Positions 7,394-14,660 are shown, numbered from the stretch's first letter. The stretch is 16,880 bases of DNA from JAVBQJ01 sp031549115 (GCA_031549115.1 JAVBQJ010000036.1:1-16880), one strand, 5' to 3'. A program made the numbers and translations. Notes: generated by a model from the letters alone, not told the origin.

Positions 7394-7876
7394 ATGAGCG
7401 GAATCGTGGTAATCACGCCGATCGTGGCAACGGCGGCATGGCCGGTCTTGGTGTCGGCAGTGAGCGCAGTGATGGTTTCGATGGGGTACGCGGCGGTCAA
7501 AGCCGCCGTCGACACCGAAGTGGAAACCGGGGTTACGGCCCGGACCCGGAGCCGGGTCGAAGTGGAGGTGGCCAACCAGGAGGAGATCGGACAGACGCTC
7601 GGACGCGAAGCGGAGGTCACATTTGAAAAAGACGGCGTCACCGTGACCTTTTCGCGGGATGTCCGGGGGCGGCTGCGGGTTTGCGTCGACGGCGAAGGCT
7701 ACGGCAAAGCCGAGCTGGAGGAGTTCGGCCGGGAGTTGGCCGGACGGGTGATCCAGCAATACGCCTACAACCGGATCGTCGAGGAAATGCAGCAAAAAAG
7801 CGGAATGTCGATGATCGAACAATCCGTCGATGAGGATGAGACCATCCGGATCAAATTGCGCGGTTGGGAGGATTGA
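7394..7876 (+). CDS. DUF1257 (Ycf35)-like protein with hydrophobic N-terminus
   Basis: 160-aa protein. Residues about 4-42 are hydrophobic (IVVITPIVATAAWPVL onward) and probably form a membrane segment. The C-terminal half has the layout of DUF1257/Ycf35: a beta-strand region TVTFSRDVRGRLRVCVDG, then IQQYAYNRIVEEMQQKSGMSM, then DETIRIKLRGW, resembling the family's QRYAYxxV...G(F/Y)xV...DGTIxLxxRxW. The usual DUF1257 N-terminus (MSHFSxIKT) is missing and is replaced by the hydrophobic region, so this is a divergent or membrane-anchored form. The start has a good AAGGAG site 8 nt upstream. The next gene begins 3 nt after the stop. Its placement after a Ycf46-like ATPase and before a DUF2997-like gene supports the assignment. 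Molecular function unknown. Confidence 0.65.
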   Translation: MSGIVVITPIVATAAWPVLVSAVSAVMVSMGYAAVKAAVDTEVETGVTARTRSRVEVEVANQEEIGQTLGREAEVTFEKDGVTVTFSRDVRGRLRVCVDGEGYGKAELEEFGRELAGRVIQQYAYNRIVEEMQQKSGMSMIEQSVDEDETIRIKLRGWED

Positions 7877-7879
7877 ATC

Positions 7880-8086
7880 ATGAGTGCACGCGAAATGGAG
7901 ATTGAAATCGGCCCGGACGGAACCGTACGGGCCCGGATTTCCGGCGTCAAAGGCCCCGGCTGCAAACAATATGCGCAACTGCTGAGCGAAACACTGGGCA
8001 TCGAGGTGTCATTCGAGCCGACCTCGGAATTTTTCGAGCCCGAGGTCGAACGGGATGTCGATATTGACGAACGCGGCTGGTCCTGA
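7880..8086 (+). CDS. DUF2997-like small protein
   Basis: 68-aa acidic soluble protein. The pattern EIEIGPDGTVRARISGVKGPGCKQYAQLLSETLG, broken here into its parts, is I-x-V-x-x-D-G-x-V (residues 7-15), then G-x-x-G-x-x-C (about 21-28, with Cys28), then a helix ending L-G, with an acidic tail. This is how DUF2997 proteins look. It has GGGAGG (7866-7871) 8 nt before ATG and sits 3 nt after the DUF1257-like gene. Its stop shares one base with the next start (TGATG). DUF1257 and DUF2997 genes are commonly neighbours, so the two assignments support each other. The single conserved cysteine could bind a metal or a partner; function is unknown. Confidence 0.7.
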   Translation: MSAREMEIEIGPDGTVRARISGVKGPGCKQYAQLLSETLGIEVSFEPTSEFFEPEVERDVDIDERGWS

Positions 8087-9096
8087 TGAAGTGTCGCGCC
8101 TGCGGTTTCGACAATCTGGATACCCAAGCACGCTGTGTTTCCTGCGGTACCTTTCTGGCTGTCGACGCAGCGGAGATTCCAGCCGGACCGCCGCGCGCCC
8201 GCAGCCGCAGAAGCTGGCGCAACCGGTGGTACGCCTGGCGCCGGAGACGCGGATTTCGTTGGCGCCCGTCCAAGACGACCTCGAAAGAAGCGACTCCGGA
8301 GGAACCATTTTTTGATGCGGAAGCCTGCAAGCAGGCGGTACGGCTGCCGTTGGCGGCGCTGCCGGGATTGCCGCAACTGCTGCTGCACCGGAATATCCGC
8401 GGCTGGATCTTCGCCGGAACCGGTGTTGCCGGTATCCTGTGGATCGCGCTTCTGCCCGGCACCCGCTGGTGGCTGTGGGGCTTCGCCATTCTCGTGGTGG
8501 GGCAGGTCAACTCGCTGTGCGATCTTTTGCCGTTTGCGCAGTTCGCGCTCGGAAAACGGCTGCTTTACAGTGCGCTGTTGAGCTTCTTTCTGTTTTTCAG
8601 CTTGTATTCGCTGTATTCGTTCTGGGGAATGCAATGGCTGGATCGGCAGGGGATGCAGTTGCCGCTTCACTATGCCGGGGGGGTGTTGCAGGGCGGCGAC
8701 ATCGTCGAAATCGTCGAGGAGGAGGAATACCTGCCGGGGATGCTGGTACAGGTGAATTCGCTGGTTTTCACACCGCAGAACCCCGGAGCTAATTATTATA
8801 TACCGCTCGGGACGGTTCTTATCGACCGGCTTCTGGCCCGCGGCCCGGAGATGGTGCATATTGAAGACAACAATATCTTTCTCGGCCCGGCCCGGACACC
8901 GCCGGACTGGACGCCGTTGAATCCGCAATGGCATTGGCACAACCAGGAGCTGCGGTTGCAGGCGGATCAATATTTGTTCCTGCCGTCGTGGTTTCAGGCG
9001 CAGAATATCGTGATGCCGGTGGCGCAACAGGGAAATATCCAGGGCCGGGTCGCCCGGATCCGCTGGCCGTGGTGGCGGCGTACCGAATTCCGGTAG
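8086..9096 (+). CDS. Zinc-ribbon membrane protein with a signal-peptidase I (S26)-like C-terminal domain lacking catalytic residues
   Basis: 336-aa protein. An N-terminal zinc ribbon has C3-x2-C6 and C17-x2-C20 (KCRACGF...RCVSCGT). A strongly basic linker (about 38-65) follows, then three membrane helices (about 107-124, 128-148, 159-180). The last ~135 residues follow the S26 layout: GGDIVEI (about 203), YLPGMLVQV, then IDRLLARGPEMVHIEDNNIFLG (two parts; compare K-R-V-x-G-L-P-G-D-x-V-x-I-x-D-G-x-x-x-V-N-G), and near the end NIQGRVARIRWPWWRR (compare G-x-x-x-x-I-x-W-P). The S-M-x-P motif with the catalytic Ser and the Lys before R-V are not seen, so it is probably not a peptidase. Assigned by eye; an unrelated beta-rich domain is possible. 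It ends the operon that starts with the radical SAM gene. Confidence 0.7.
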   Translation: MKCRACGFDNLDTQARCVSCGTFLAVDAAEIPAGPPRARSRRSWRNRWYAWRRRRGFRWRPSKTTSKEATPEEPFFDAEACKQAVRLPLAALPGLPQLLLHRNIRGWIFAGTGVAGILWIALLPGTRWWLWGFAILVVGQVNSLCDLLPFAQFALGKRLLYSALLSFFLFFSLYSLYSFWGMQWLDRQGMQLPLHYAGGVLQGGDIVEIVEEEEYLPGMLVQVNSLVFTPQNPGANYYIPLGTVLIDRLLARGPEMVHIEDNNIFLGPARTPPDWTPLNPQWHWHNQELRLQADQYLFLPSWFQAQNIVMPVAQQGNIQGRVARIRWPWWRRTEFR

Positions 9097-9116
9097 CAAA
9101 ATGACGAAATGCGGGT

Positions 9117-9122
9117 TATAGT
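9117..9122 (+). promoter_or_regulatory. -10 element for the TPR-pilT unit
   Basis: TATAGT within GCGGGTTATAGTACGGATATGG, almost the same context as the -10 box before the radical SAM gene. No clear -35 is seen at 16-18 bp. An 11-codon open frame (MVDGMRGFSG, 9129-9161) starts 6 nt after it and ends 2 nt before the TPR gene; it could be a leader peptide but is more likely chance. Confidence 0.35.
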
Positions 9123-9163
9123 ACGGATATGGTAGATGGGATGAGAGGGTTTTCAGGATAACT

Positions 9164-9937
9164 ATGGGACGATTCAACACATTGGAATTCGGGGCGGCGC
9201 CGGAACCGGCGCCGGAGCGCGCCGCGCCGGGACGCGGCGAAGTGCTCAAGGATGCGCAGTTTTTTCTCGATGACGCCGACCGGATGTTTTACCGGATGGA
9301 ATACGAACCGGCGTTGAAGAATTATTCGCGCGCCGCCGGCATCGACCCGGGGGCGCTCGGCGCGTGGCGCGGACAGGTGTTCAGCCTGATCGAGCTGGAG
9401 GAGTACCAGGAGGCGGTGTTGTGGATCGGCAAAGCCAACGAGATCATCGGGGAGCATGGCGATCTGTTGGCGCTGCGGGCGCTGGCGGCGGCACGGACCG
9501 GCGACTTCGACCGGGCCTGCGGCTATTCGGATGCCGCGTTGGAGAGTGTCGGAACCGGAGCGCTGCCGTATGTGGTGCGCGGCGAGATTTTTCTGTATGG
9601 GCGCCGCAACGGCGAATTGTCGTTCGAACAGGCCTGTTCGCTGGACGGTTCGTGGCAGACCCGGATACTGATCGCCGATGCGTGTCTGTTTAGCCATAAG
9701 CGCAACAGCGCGATGCTGGCGTTGAAGTTTCTGCATACGGCGTGGGAGCAGAATCCCAACCGGCCGGAGTTGTATTTGCGGCTGGCGCAAATCCGGGCGC
9801 AACTGAAGGATTACGACGGAGCCCGGGAAGCCCTGGAGCAGGCCGCCATGCTGGACCGGCAACTGCTGGTGTTGCCGAAGCTGATGGAGGAACTGCGACC
9901 GCGCGGCTTTTGGAGCCGACTGCTGGGGCGGGGATAA
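9164..9937 (+). CDS. TPR-repeat protein
   Basis: 257-aa soluble protein without signal peptide or membrane segment. From about residue 27 it is all helical with tetratricopeptide-like units: DADRMFYRMEYEPALKNYSRA, then WRGQVFSLIELEEYQEAVLW, then ALRALAAARTGDFDRACGYS, and PELYLRLAQIRAQLKDYDGA with EALEQAAMLD near the C-terminus (each is a separate repeat). The tail is RGFWSRLLGRG. TPRs act as protein-binding scaffolds. The gene lies 23 bp before pilT and is probably co-transcribed with it, so it may be an assembly or docking partner of PilT or of the preceding membrane cluster; this is inferred from position only. AGGA precedes the ATG at short distance. Confidence 0.8.
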   Translation: MGRFNTLEFGAAPEPAPERAAPGRGEVLKDAQFFLDDADRMFYRMEYEPALKNYSRAAGIDPGALGAWRGQVFSLIELEEYQEAVLWIGKANEIIGEHGDLLALRALAAARTGDFDRACGYSDAALESVGTGALPYVVRGEIFLYGRRNGELSFEQACSLDGSWQTRILIADACLFSHKRNSAMLALKFLHTAWEQNPNRPELYLRLAQIRAQLKDYDGAREALEQAAMLDRQLLVLPKLMEELRPRGFWSRLLGRG

Positions 9938-9960
9938 CAAAAAGAGAGGACAAAAGGGCG

Positions 9961-11031
9961 ATGAAAGTGACTTTGGAGCAGATCCTGTATTCGGCCCGGC
10001 ATTATGACGCATCCGATATCCACCTGATCGCCGGGCTGCCGCCGGCGTGGCGCGTCAACGGGGAAATCATTCTGGCCGAAGCGGAGCCGTTCACCGCGGC
10101 GGAGTTGCGCGAATTGGCCACCGCCCCCTTGAATACCGAGCAGCGGCATGCATTGGAACAAAGTCTGGCCCTGTGTTATTCCTTCAAACACGACGAACTC
10201 GGCCGCTTCCGGGTGTCGATCTATCTTCGCAACGGCTCCCCCGAGTTGGCCATCCGGGCCTGTTCCACCCGGATGCGGACCCGCGATGAGTTGGGCCTCC
10301 CGAAGGAGTTGGACACCCTGATTGAAAAGCCATCCGGGCTCCTGTTGATCACCGGAGCCACCGGGTCGGGAAAAACCACCACCCTGAATTACCTGATCGA
10401 CCAGATCAACAGCAGCCGCCGCTGTAAAATCATCACCCTGGAAGACCCGATCGAGTACGTTCACGATCACAAACAGGCGCTGGTGATTCAACAGGAGCTT
10501 TACACCGACGTACTCAGCTTTGAAAGCGGCCTGGTGCACATCCTGCGCCAGGACCCCGATGTGATCGGCGTCGGCGAAATGCGCAACTACGATACCATCG
10601 CCACCGCGCTGACCGCGGCGGAAACCGGCCACCTGGTGATCGCGACGCTGCATACCTCCAGCGCGGTAAACACCATCGAACGTATCGTCGGCGTGTTCCC
10701 GCCCTCGCAGCAGCCGCAGATCATTCTCCAGCTCGCCAATACCTTGCAGGGGGTGTTGACCCAGCAACTGCTGCCGACCGTCGGCAACCGTTCGAGGGTG
10801 CTGGCTTACGAATTTCTGATCGCCGACTCCGCCGCTCGCAGCATCATTCGCGAAAACGAGCCGCACAAGCTTTATATGCAGTTGGAAACCGGCGCCCGCC
10901 GCGGCATGTGCACGATGGACAGCTCTCTAGGCGATCTCTACGAACGCGGTATCATCAGCTACGATACACTGCTGACCAAGAGCGCCTACCCGGAAGCCAT
11001 GCGGCAACGCTACAACCGCGGCAGTGTCTGA
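9961..11031 (+). CDS. pilT: Type IV pilus retraction ATPase PilT
   Basis: 356-aa hexameric ATPase that powers pilus retraction from the cytoplasmic face of the inner membrane. Family motifs are present: the N-terminal DASDIHL...PPAWRVNGE; Walker A GATGSGKTTT with K138; Asp box TLEDPIEYVH; Walker B region DPDVIGVGEMRN with E206; and His box TGHLVIATLHTSSA. The length is typical. The usual G-E-M-R-D is G-E-M-R-N here (N209), a mild deviation. The start is the ATG after AAGAGAGG; spacing is acceptable. No other pilus gene (pilB, pilC, pilA) is in the window apart from the distant GspK-like pseudopilin, so it may serve pili encoded elsewhere or a secretion system. Two hairpins follow within about 270 bp. 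Confidence 0.95.
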   Translation: MKVTLEQILYSARHYDASDIHLIAGLPPAWRVNGEIILAEAEPFTAAELRELATAPLNTEQRHALEQSLALCYSFKHDELGRFRVSIYLRNGSPELAIRACSTRMRTRDELGLPKELDTLIEKPSGLLLITGATGSGKTTTLNYLIDQINSSRRCKIITLEDPIEYVHDHKQALVIQQELYTDVLSFESGLVHILRQDPDVIGVGEMRNYDTIATALTAAETGHLVIATLHTSSAVNTIERIVGVFPPSQQPQIILQLANTLQGVLTQQLLPTVGNRSRVLAYEFLIADSAARSIIRENEPHKLYMQLETGARRGMCTMDSSLGDLYERGIISYDTLLTKSAYPEAMRQRYNRGSV

Positions 11032-11129
11032 TAATTCTTGAGGACAGGGAAGCGCTTGTTGCCGCATCAAGCCCGCCAGACCACCACAAAAGCCGCCCTC
11101 TCTGCCGGCAATACACGTCCGGTCTCTCC

Positions 11130-11152
11130 GGGGAAAACTCGTTGTTTTCCCC
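11130..11152 (+). terminator. Perfect hairpin downstream of pilT
   Basis: 9-bp stem GGGGAAAAC/GTTTTCCCC with a 5-nt TCGTT loop, 98 nt after the pilT stop. No T-tract follows on the plus strand. It lies in the 336-bp stretch 11032-11367, which has no convincing gene. Confidence 0.4.
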
Positions 11153-11267
11153 AGCTACCCCCTTCAGGACCCACGCCTGTTGTCGGATCTACCGCCTCGG
11201 GTATGCAATACGGATTGGTTGCGAGACTCGACATGATCCACACGTCTAGCCTGAATATTGCATGAAG

Positions 11268-11304
11268 CTTTCGAATCTTCGTAAACATATCGAAGATTCG
11301 AAAG
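11268..11304 (+). terminator. 14-bp perfect inverted repeat followed by a T-rich tract
   Basis: CTTTCGAATCTTCG pairs perfectly with CGAAGATTCGAAAG around a 9-nt loop, and TTTTCGTTTT follows on the plus strand. This fits a terminator for transcription from pilT, or one protecting pilT from the minus-strand remnant beyond. It could also be a leftover of the insertion element, whose transposase remnant ends about 60 bp away. Confidence 0.5.
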
Positions 11305-11367
11305 TTTTCGTTTTCCGGCTCATAATTCCACCTATTTTGCGAGATTTGAGCACATTCCCCCTTACCC

Positions 11368-11790
11368 CTAGCGTTCCAGGAGAATATAGGCCAGGCTCGA
11401 CAGCAACAACCGAAATTGATTCGCCACAAAATCATGACAGCTCGTCCGGTCCGCGAAAAGATCGAGCTGTTGTTCCTTGATCCGGTTTTCCATGTCGCCA
11501 CGGGCGCAATAAACCTCTTCGTAAAAATACTGCCCGTTTTCCTCCAAGTTGGTGACAATAAAGCGGTTATTGGGACCAAGCCGGTTGAATTCCGCCTTGG
11601 CGATCACCCGGCGGGAATGTTTCCACGTTTTGGCCGCATATGTGAACTCTGTAAGCCGCAAGCGTTTTACCAGCAACGAAAAAATGGCCCGGGAATGCTT
11701 TGCCGCGTCGATTTTCGATGGTCGCAAATAAGACACAAGTAGTTGATCGCCACAGAAAAAGTACAATTGCGACCGAATAGGAAGACGCCA
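11368..11790 (-). pseudogene. Degraded IS1380-family transposase remnant
   Basis: The conserved C-terminal half of an IS1380-family transposase is recognisable: FCGDQLLVSYLRPSKIDAAK, then RRVIAKAEFNRLGPNNRF, then YCARGDMENRIKEQQLDLFA, then DRTS, and NQFRLLLSSLAYILLER before an early stop. The N-terminal ~200 residues are missing. Inside the fragment, LLVKRLR joins directly to TEFTYAAKTW, removing in frame the ~60-75 residues that normally lie between them and that include a catalytic acidic residue. The C-terminal ~40 residues after the LLER position are also gone. A TTG at 11766 allows an open frame, but nothing functional can be expected. It abuts the 3' end of the flavin reductase gene with no spacer. 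Confidence 0.85.
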
Positions 11791-11793
11791 ATA

Positions 11794-12366
11794 TCACGCG
11801 TCAAATTCAGTTTCCAGATACCCGGCAAAACATGTCCCGGCGGATTCGAGCGCCGGGAGCATATAGTCCCGGTTGAAACGGACCACCGGAATTCGGTCAC
11901 ACGCCTGCATGTGCATGTGCTTGATGGTCTCCTCCATCGCGTGGAGGCACTCGATCGCACCGAGTCCGGAGCCTCCGGCGCAGGCGACGAGGAAACATTT
12001 TTTTCCGGCCAGAGAACCGTTATGGGCGGTTTCACACCGGCGCAAGCGGTCGAGAAAAGCCTTCATGCATTCGGTGACGTCGTGCCAGTAAACCGCCGTC
12101 ACCAATACGATGCCGTCGGCATGGCGCAGCGAACGGTAAATGGCGGCAAAATCGTCCTCGAGGACACAATCGCCCTTGCTCAGGCACGTGCCCCAGCCGT
12201 TTCCGCAGGCGCGGCAATGCGCGATATTCCTTGTATTCAGATGAACCTCCTCGACCTCGGTTCCATGTCGGCCGATTCCCGAAACAAACGCGTTCTTGGC
12301 CGACGCGGTGAGTCCATCCGTATTCGGACTTGACCAGATGACGGAAATTTTACATTTATGTCCCAT
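11794..12366 (-). CDS. NAD(P)H-dependent FMN reductase / iron-sulfur flavoprotein-like
   Basis: 190-aa flavodoxin-fold protein. WSSPNTDGLT (residues about 10-19) is the FMN-phosphate loop. A Cys-rich segment CRACGNGWGTC...GDC (about 51-67) resembles the compact cysteine motif of Isf-type flavoproteins and the multimeric flavodoxin family. ADGIVLVTAVYWHDV...FLDRL matches the family's 'ADGI-x-x-x-x-P-V-Y-W' block, with Ala for Pro. It probably moves electrons from NAD(P)H or ferredoxin to an unknown acceptor. It is the third gene of a minus-strand operon, 3 nt after UPF0158; GGAG lies 8 nt before the ATG. Its 3' end touches the transposase remnant, so its last few residues (ETEFDA) might be altered by that junction. 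Confidence 0.85.
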   Translation of the reverse strand: MGHKCKISVIWSSPNTDGLTASAKNAFVSGIGRHGTEVEEVHLNTRNIAHCRACGNGWGTCLSKGDCVLEDDFAAIYRSLRHADGIVLVTAVYWHDVTECMKAFLDRLRRCETAHNGSLAGKKCFLVACAGGSGLGAIECLHAMEETIKHMHMQACDRIPVVRFNRDYMLPALESAGTCFAGYLETEFDA

Positions 12367-12369
12367 TGC

Positions 12370-12855
12370 TCATTCTCCGTTTTTTTCGTCGTCTTCTCCG
12401 CTTTCAGACGGCGCCACGATGCTGCCGTCGGTGTCTTCGTAAGTGATCTGTTCCAAGTTCAGCCAGCTTTTCAGGACCCGGATTTCCGCCTGATCGGAGT
12501 AATCGTACCACTTCTGTAAAAGGTCGTGTCTTTCGAGGAAATATCTCCATTGGGCATATGCGCCGCGTTTCGAGAACATCCGTTCCACTTCAAAACAGTC
12601 GCATTCCGGTAGATGCTTTTCGGCGAACCGGAAAACCAGCTTTTTGCCCAAGTTCAGGTCGCGTTTATCCGGGATGGCGATCCAGTCCCCGTTTTTAAGC
12701 TCTTTTGCCGTGACTTCTGGCTTCTCGCCGGTGATCATTTCATCGAACTTCATGAATACTTTGCTTTTTTCCTGGCTCAGCCAGGCCTCGCACTCCCCAT
12801 AGCTTCCGGAACTCACATGCTCGAACGCGGTACGAATGTCAGTGAATTTCAGCAT
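12370..12855 (-). CDS. UPF0158 family protein
   Basis: 161-aa soluble protein of the UPF0158 group, function unknown. The family pattern is visible: NGDWIAIPDKRDLNLGKKLV, then RFAEKHLPE, then the central FSKRGAYAQWRYFLERHDLL followed by QKWYDYSDQAEI (compare GAYRRFKD-L-x-x-x-x-L-x-x-W-Y-x-Y). The tail is acidic (SGEDDEKNGE). The ATG at 12855 has an excellent AGGAGG site overlapping the stop of the SWIM gene 9 nt upstream, indicating translational coupling. Members often accompany SWIM zinc-finger genes in bacteria; here they share an operon, which suggests a common process. Confidence 0.85.
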   Translation of the reverse strand: MLKFTDIRTAFEHVSSGSYGECEAWLSQEKSKVFMKFDEMITGEKPEVTAKELKNGDWIAIPDKRDLNLGKKLVFRFAEKHLPECDCFEVERMFSKRGAYAQWRYFLERHDLLQKWYDYSDQAEIRVLKSWLNLEQITYEDTDGSIVAPSESGEDDEKNGE

Positions 12856-12864
12856 CTTCGCCTC

Positions 12865-14610
12865 CTACAGGTGATGTTGGTTCATCAAGGCAATCAAATT
12901 CCGACGCCGCTTGTATTCATTCCGGAGCCACTGGCTGTAAGCGTCATACTTGGCGCCTTGCCCGGCGGCCCGCAGATATTTCTGATATTCTTTGAGCAAA
13001 CCTGCAGTATGCTCGTAAGCGCTGTTGCCGGTCGTGCCCATGGCTTTTTCCAGCAATGCCGCATAGATATCGGCGGCATCGGCCGGATGTTCTTTCCCGC
13101 GCCATTTCGCCAGCCGCAACTTCAGGTGTTCACCGCATTCCGCATCTCTGCCGAGTTCCCACGCCTGTTCATATCGCTTGGCGTCAAACAGTATTTCGAT
13201 CCGGCGCATCCGGCTGGAATTGCACTGCCAGGGATTGCGGGATTTTGCTTCCTTCTGTTCCTGTTTCGCCAGAAAATCCTGTACTTTGTCGAAATATTCA
13301 TCCTCGTGTTTCGCCGATTGCGCCAATTTCATCAGAAATTGATACGTTTCCCCGGAGAACGGATTTTTCTCGAATTCCCGCCAAGCCAGTTTCATGGCGC
13401 CGTCGTGATCCCCCAGCCGCTGTTGCTCGCCGGCGAGCGCATTGCGTATCTGGACGCTGTCCGGGAAATGCTCCCTGGCCTCCTTGAGCAGCGGCAGGAT
13501 CCGTTCCTGCTTGCCGCCTTTTTGGTAATATTCGGCTAATTTCAGGATGTCATGATCCCGGCTCAAATTGTTTAATCTGATTTTCAGGGAAAGCTCCATA
13601 TCGTTTTTGGCGTCGGCCATCCATAACAATCGGCTTTCCAACTGGCTGCGCTGATAATCGCTTTGTTTCGCCCCCATTTTAAGCGGCGGCAGCTTCTCCC
13701 AGCGTTGGCGGGCGCGTTCATACCACAAATCCTGAACGGCTCGCGGAAAATCTTCGAACCGGGCATTCAGGTCCTCAATGCTCCCGCCGTCGGCATATTG
13801 CTCCCAACTTTCAATTTTCCCGACCAGATATTCCGGCGGTTTGACATTTTTGCGGGCCGCACTACAATAAAATCCGAGCATGGTATCCAGAAATTCCGCA
13901 ACGGTCTCTTCCTCAATCGTGGAACATTTGCGGATATTCTCAATGCCGTACTCCGCCAGTTCAAAAAGCAACGCGAAATCCTTTTTCGCAGCCAATTTCT
14001 TCAACGCGGCAAAAAGCTGCCCGCACCCCGTATCGAATTCCGCGCCATAATCCGTGTCGTCGTCATCATCATAGTCATAATAATAGTCGTCACGATATCC
14101 GCAGTTTTCAGCCAACTCAACCAAAGAATCGATTTTATTCTTCAACTCGTTCAACAACTGCTCCGGATTGTCCGGCAAATTGGACATCCGGTGCTTTTCC
14201 ACGATTTCCGGGCAGCGCGGCGTCATCTCCAGAACGATCTTTTCCAACTCTTCCCGCGAACAATTCCGGATAAATTTTCCCCAGTCGAAAACTTTCCCGG
14301 TCTTATCCTTTTTTCCGTCCCGCGAGGCCAGATACGCCAATCCGACAGCCACCTGGTGCTTGCAAAACTCCCGGTCCTGCCCCAGTGGACAATTGCAACT
14401 CCCCCGCAGCGCGCCGCCAATATTGCACAGCTTCACCCGGTAGCGATGCGAACCGGAAACCGAAGCCGCCACATAATCCTCGCCGGGTTCCAGCTTGCCG
14501 ACACGGCCATCTTCAAAATATCCTTCCCCGCGCCGATAATAAGTATCGCCGGCCCGCTCCCGGATCTTCGGTTTACTCAGGACTTTGTCGATTTTTCCAC
14601 TCATATGCAC
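12865..14610 (-). CDS. SWIM zinc-finger protein with helical repeat C-terminus
   Basis: 581 aa from GTG 14610, or 579 from ATG 14604. The SWIM motif C72-x-C74-x8-C83-x-H85 (GSCNCPLGQ then EFCKHQ) follows a typical RGEGYFEDGRVGKLEPGE lead-in. SWIM domains bind zinc and contact DNA or proteins. An Asp/Tyr-rich stretch (about 180-192, YYYDYDDDDD) precedes a long alpha-helical region (about 200-575) with TPR-like units such as ILKLAEYYQKGGKQERILPL and FDAKRYEQAWELGRDAE. This is the common architecture of bacterial SWIM proteins of unknown role. GTG 14610 has AGGA 8 nt upstream, slightly better placed than for the ATG. It is first in a three-gene minus-strand operon with UPF0158 and the flavin reductase. 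Confidence 0.88.
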   Translation of the reverse strand: MHMSGKIDKVLSKPKIRERAGDTYYRRGEGYFEDGRVGKLEPGEDYVAASVSGSHRYRVKLCNIGGALRGSCNCPLGQDREFCKHQVAVGLAYLASRDGKKDKTGKVFDWGKFIRNCSREELEKIVLEMTPRCPEIVEKHRMSNLPDNPEQLLNELKNKIDSLVELAENCGYRDDYYYDYDDDDDTDYGAEFDTGCGQLFAALKKLAAKKDFALLFELAEYGIENIRKCSTIEEETVAEFLDTMLGFYCSAARKNVKPPEYLVGKIESWEQYADGGSIEDLNARFEDFPRAVQDLWYERARQRWEKLPPLKMGAKQSDYQRSQLESRLLWMADAKNDMELSLKIRLNNLSRDHDILKLAEYYQKGGKQERILPLLKEAREHFPDSVQIRNALAGEQQRLGDHDGAMKLAWREFEKNPFSGETYQFLMKLAQSAKHEDEYFDKVQDFLAKQEQKEAKSRNPWQCNSSRMRRIEILFDAKRYEQAWELGRDAECGEHLKLRLAKWRGKEHPADAADIYAALLEKAMGTTGNSAYEHTAGLLKEYQKYLRAAGQGAKYDAYSQWLRNEYKRRRNLIALMNQHHL

Positions 14611-14642
14611 TTAACCATTCCTAAAATCATCAAAATTCTTTG

Positions 14643-14660
14643 CCGATCGATATTGATCGG
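14643..14660. promoter_or_regulatory. Inverted repeat in the 5' leader of the SWIM operon
   Basis: CCGATC-GATATT-GATCGG, a 6-bp dyad with a 6-nt centre between the predicted promoter and the SWIM start. Possible operator or leader hairpin. Confidence 0.3.

Noticed and set aside
7139..7978. Long minus-strand open frame (279 codons) across the hairpin run and the DUF1257/DUF2997-like genes
   Set aside because: It lies opposite two better-supported genes with good ribosome sites; composition is Arg/His/Pro-rich as expected for a GC-rich shadow frame.
9129..9161. Short leader-peptide-like frame MVDGMRGFSG before the TPR gene
   Set aside because: Only 10 residues, no run of a regulatory amino acid and no attenuator hairpin; probably chance.
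12613..13539. Plus-strand open frame of 308 codons opposite the SWIM and UPF0158 genes
   Set aside because: Antisense to two genes with clear domain motifs and operon spacing; no recognisable protein features.
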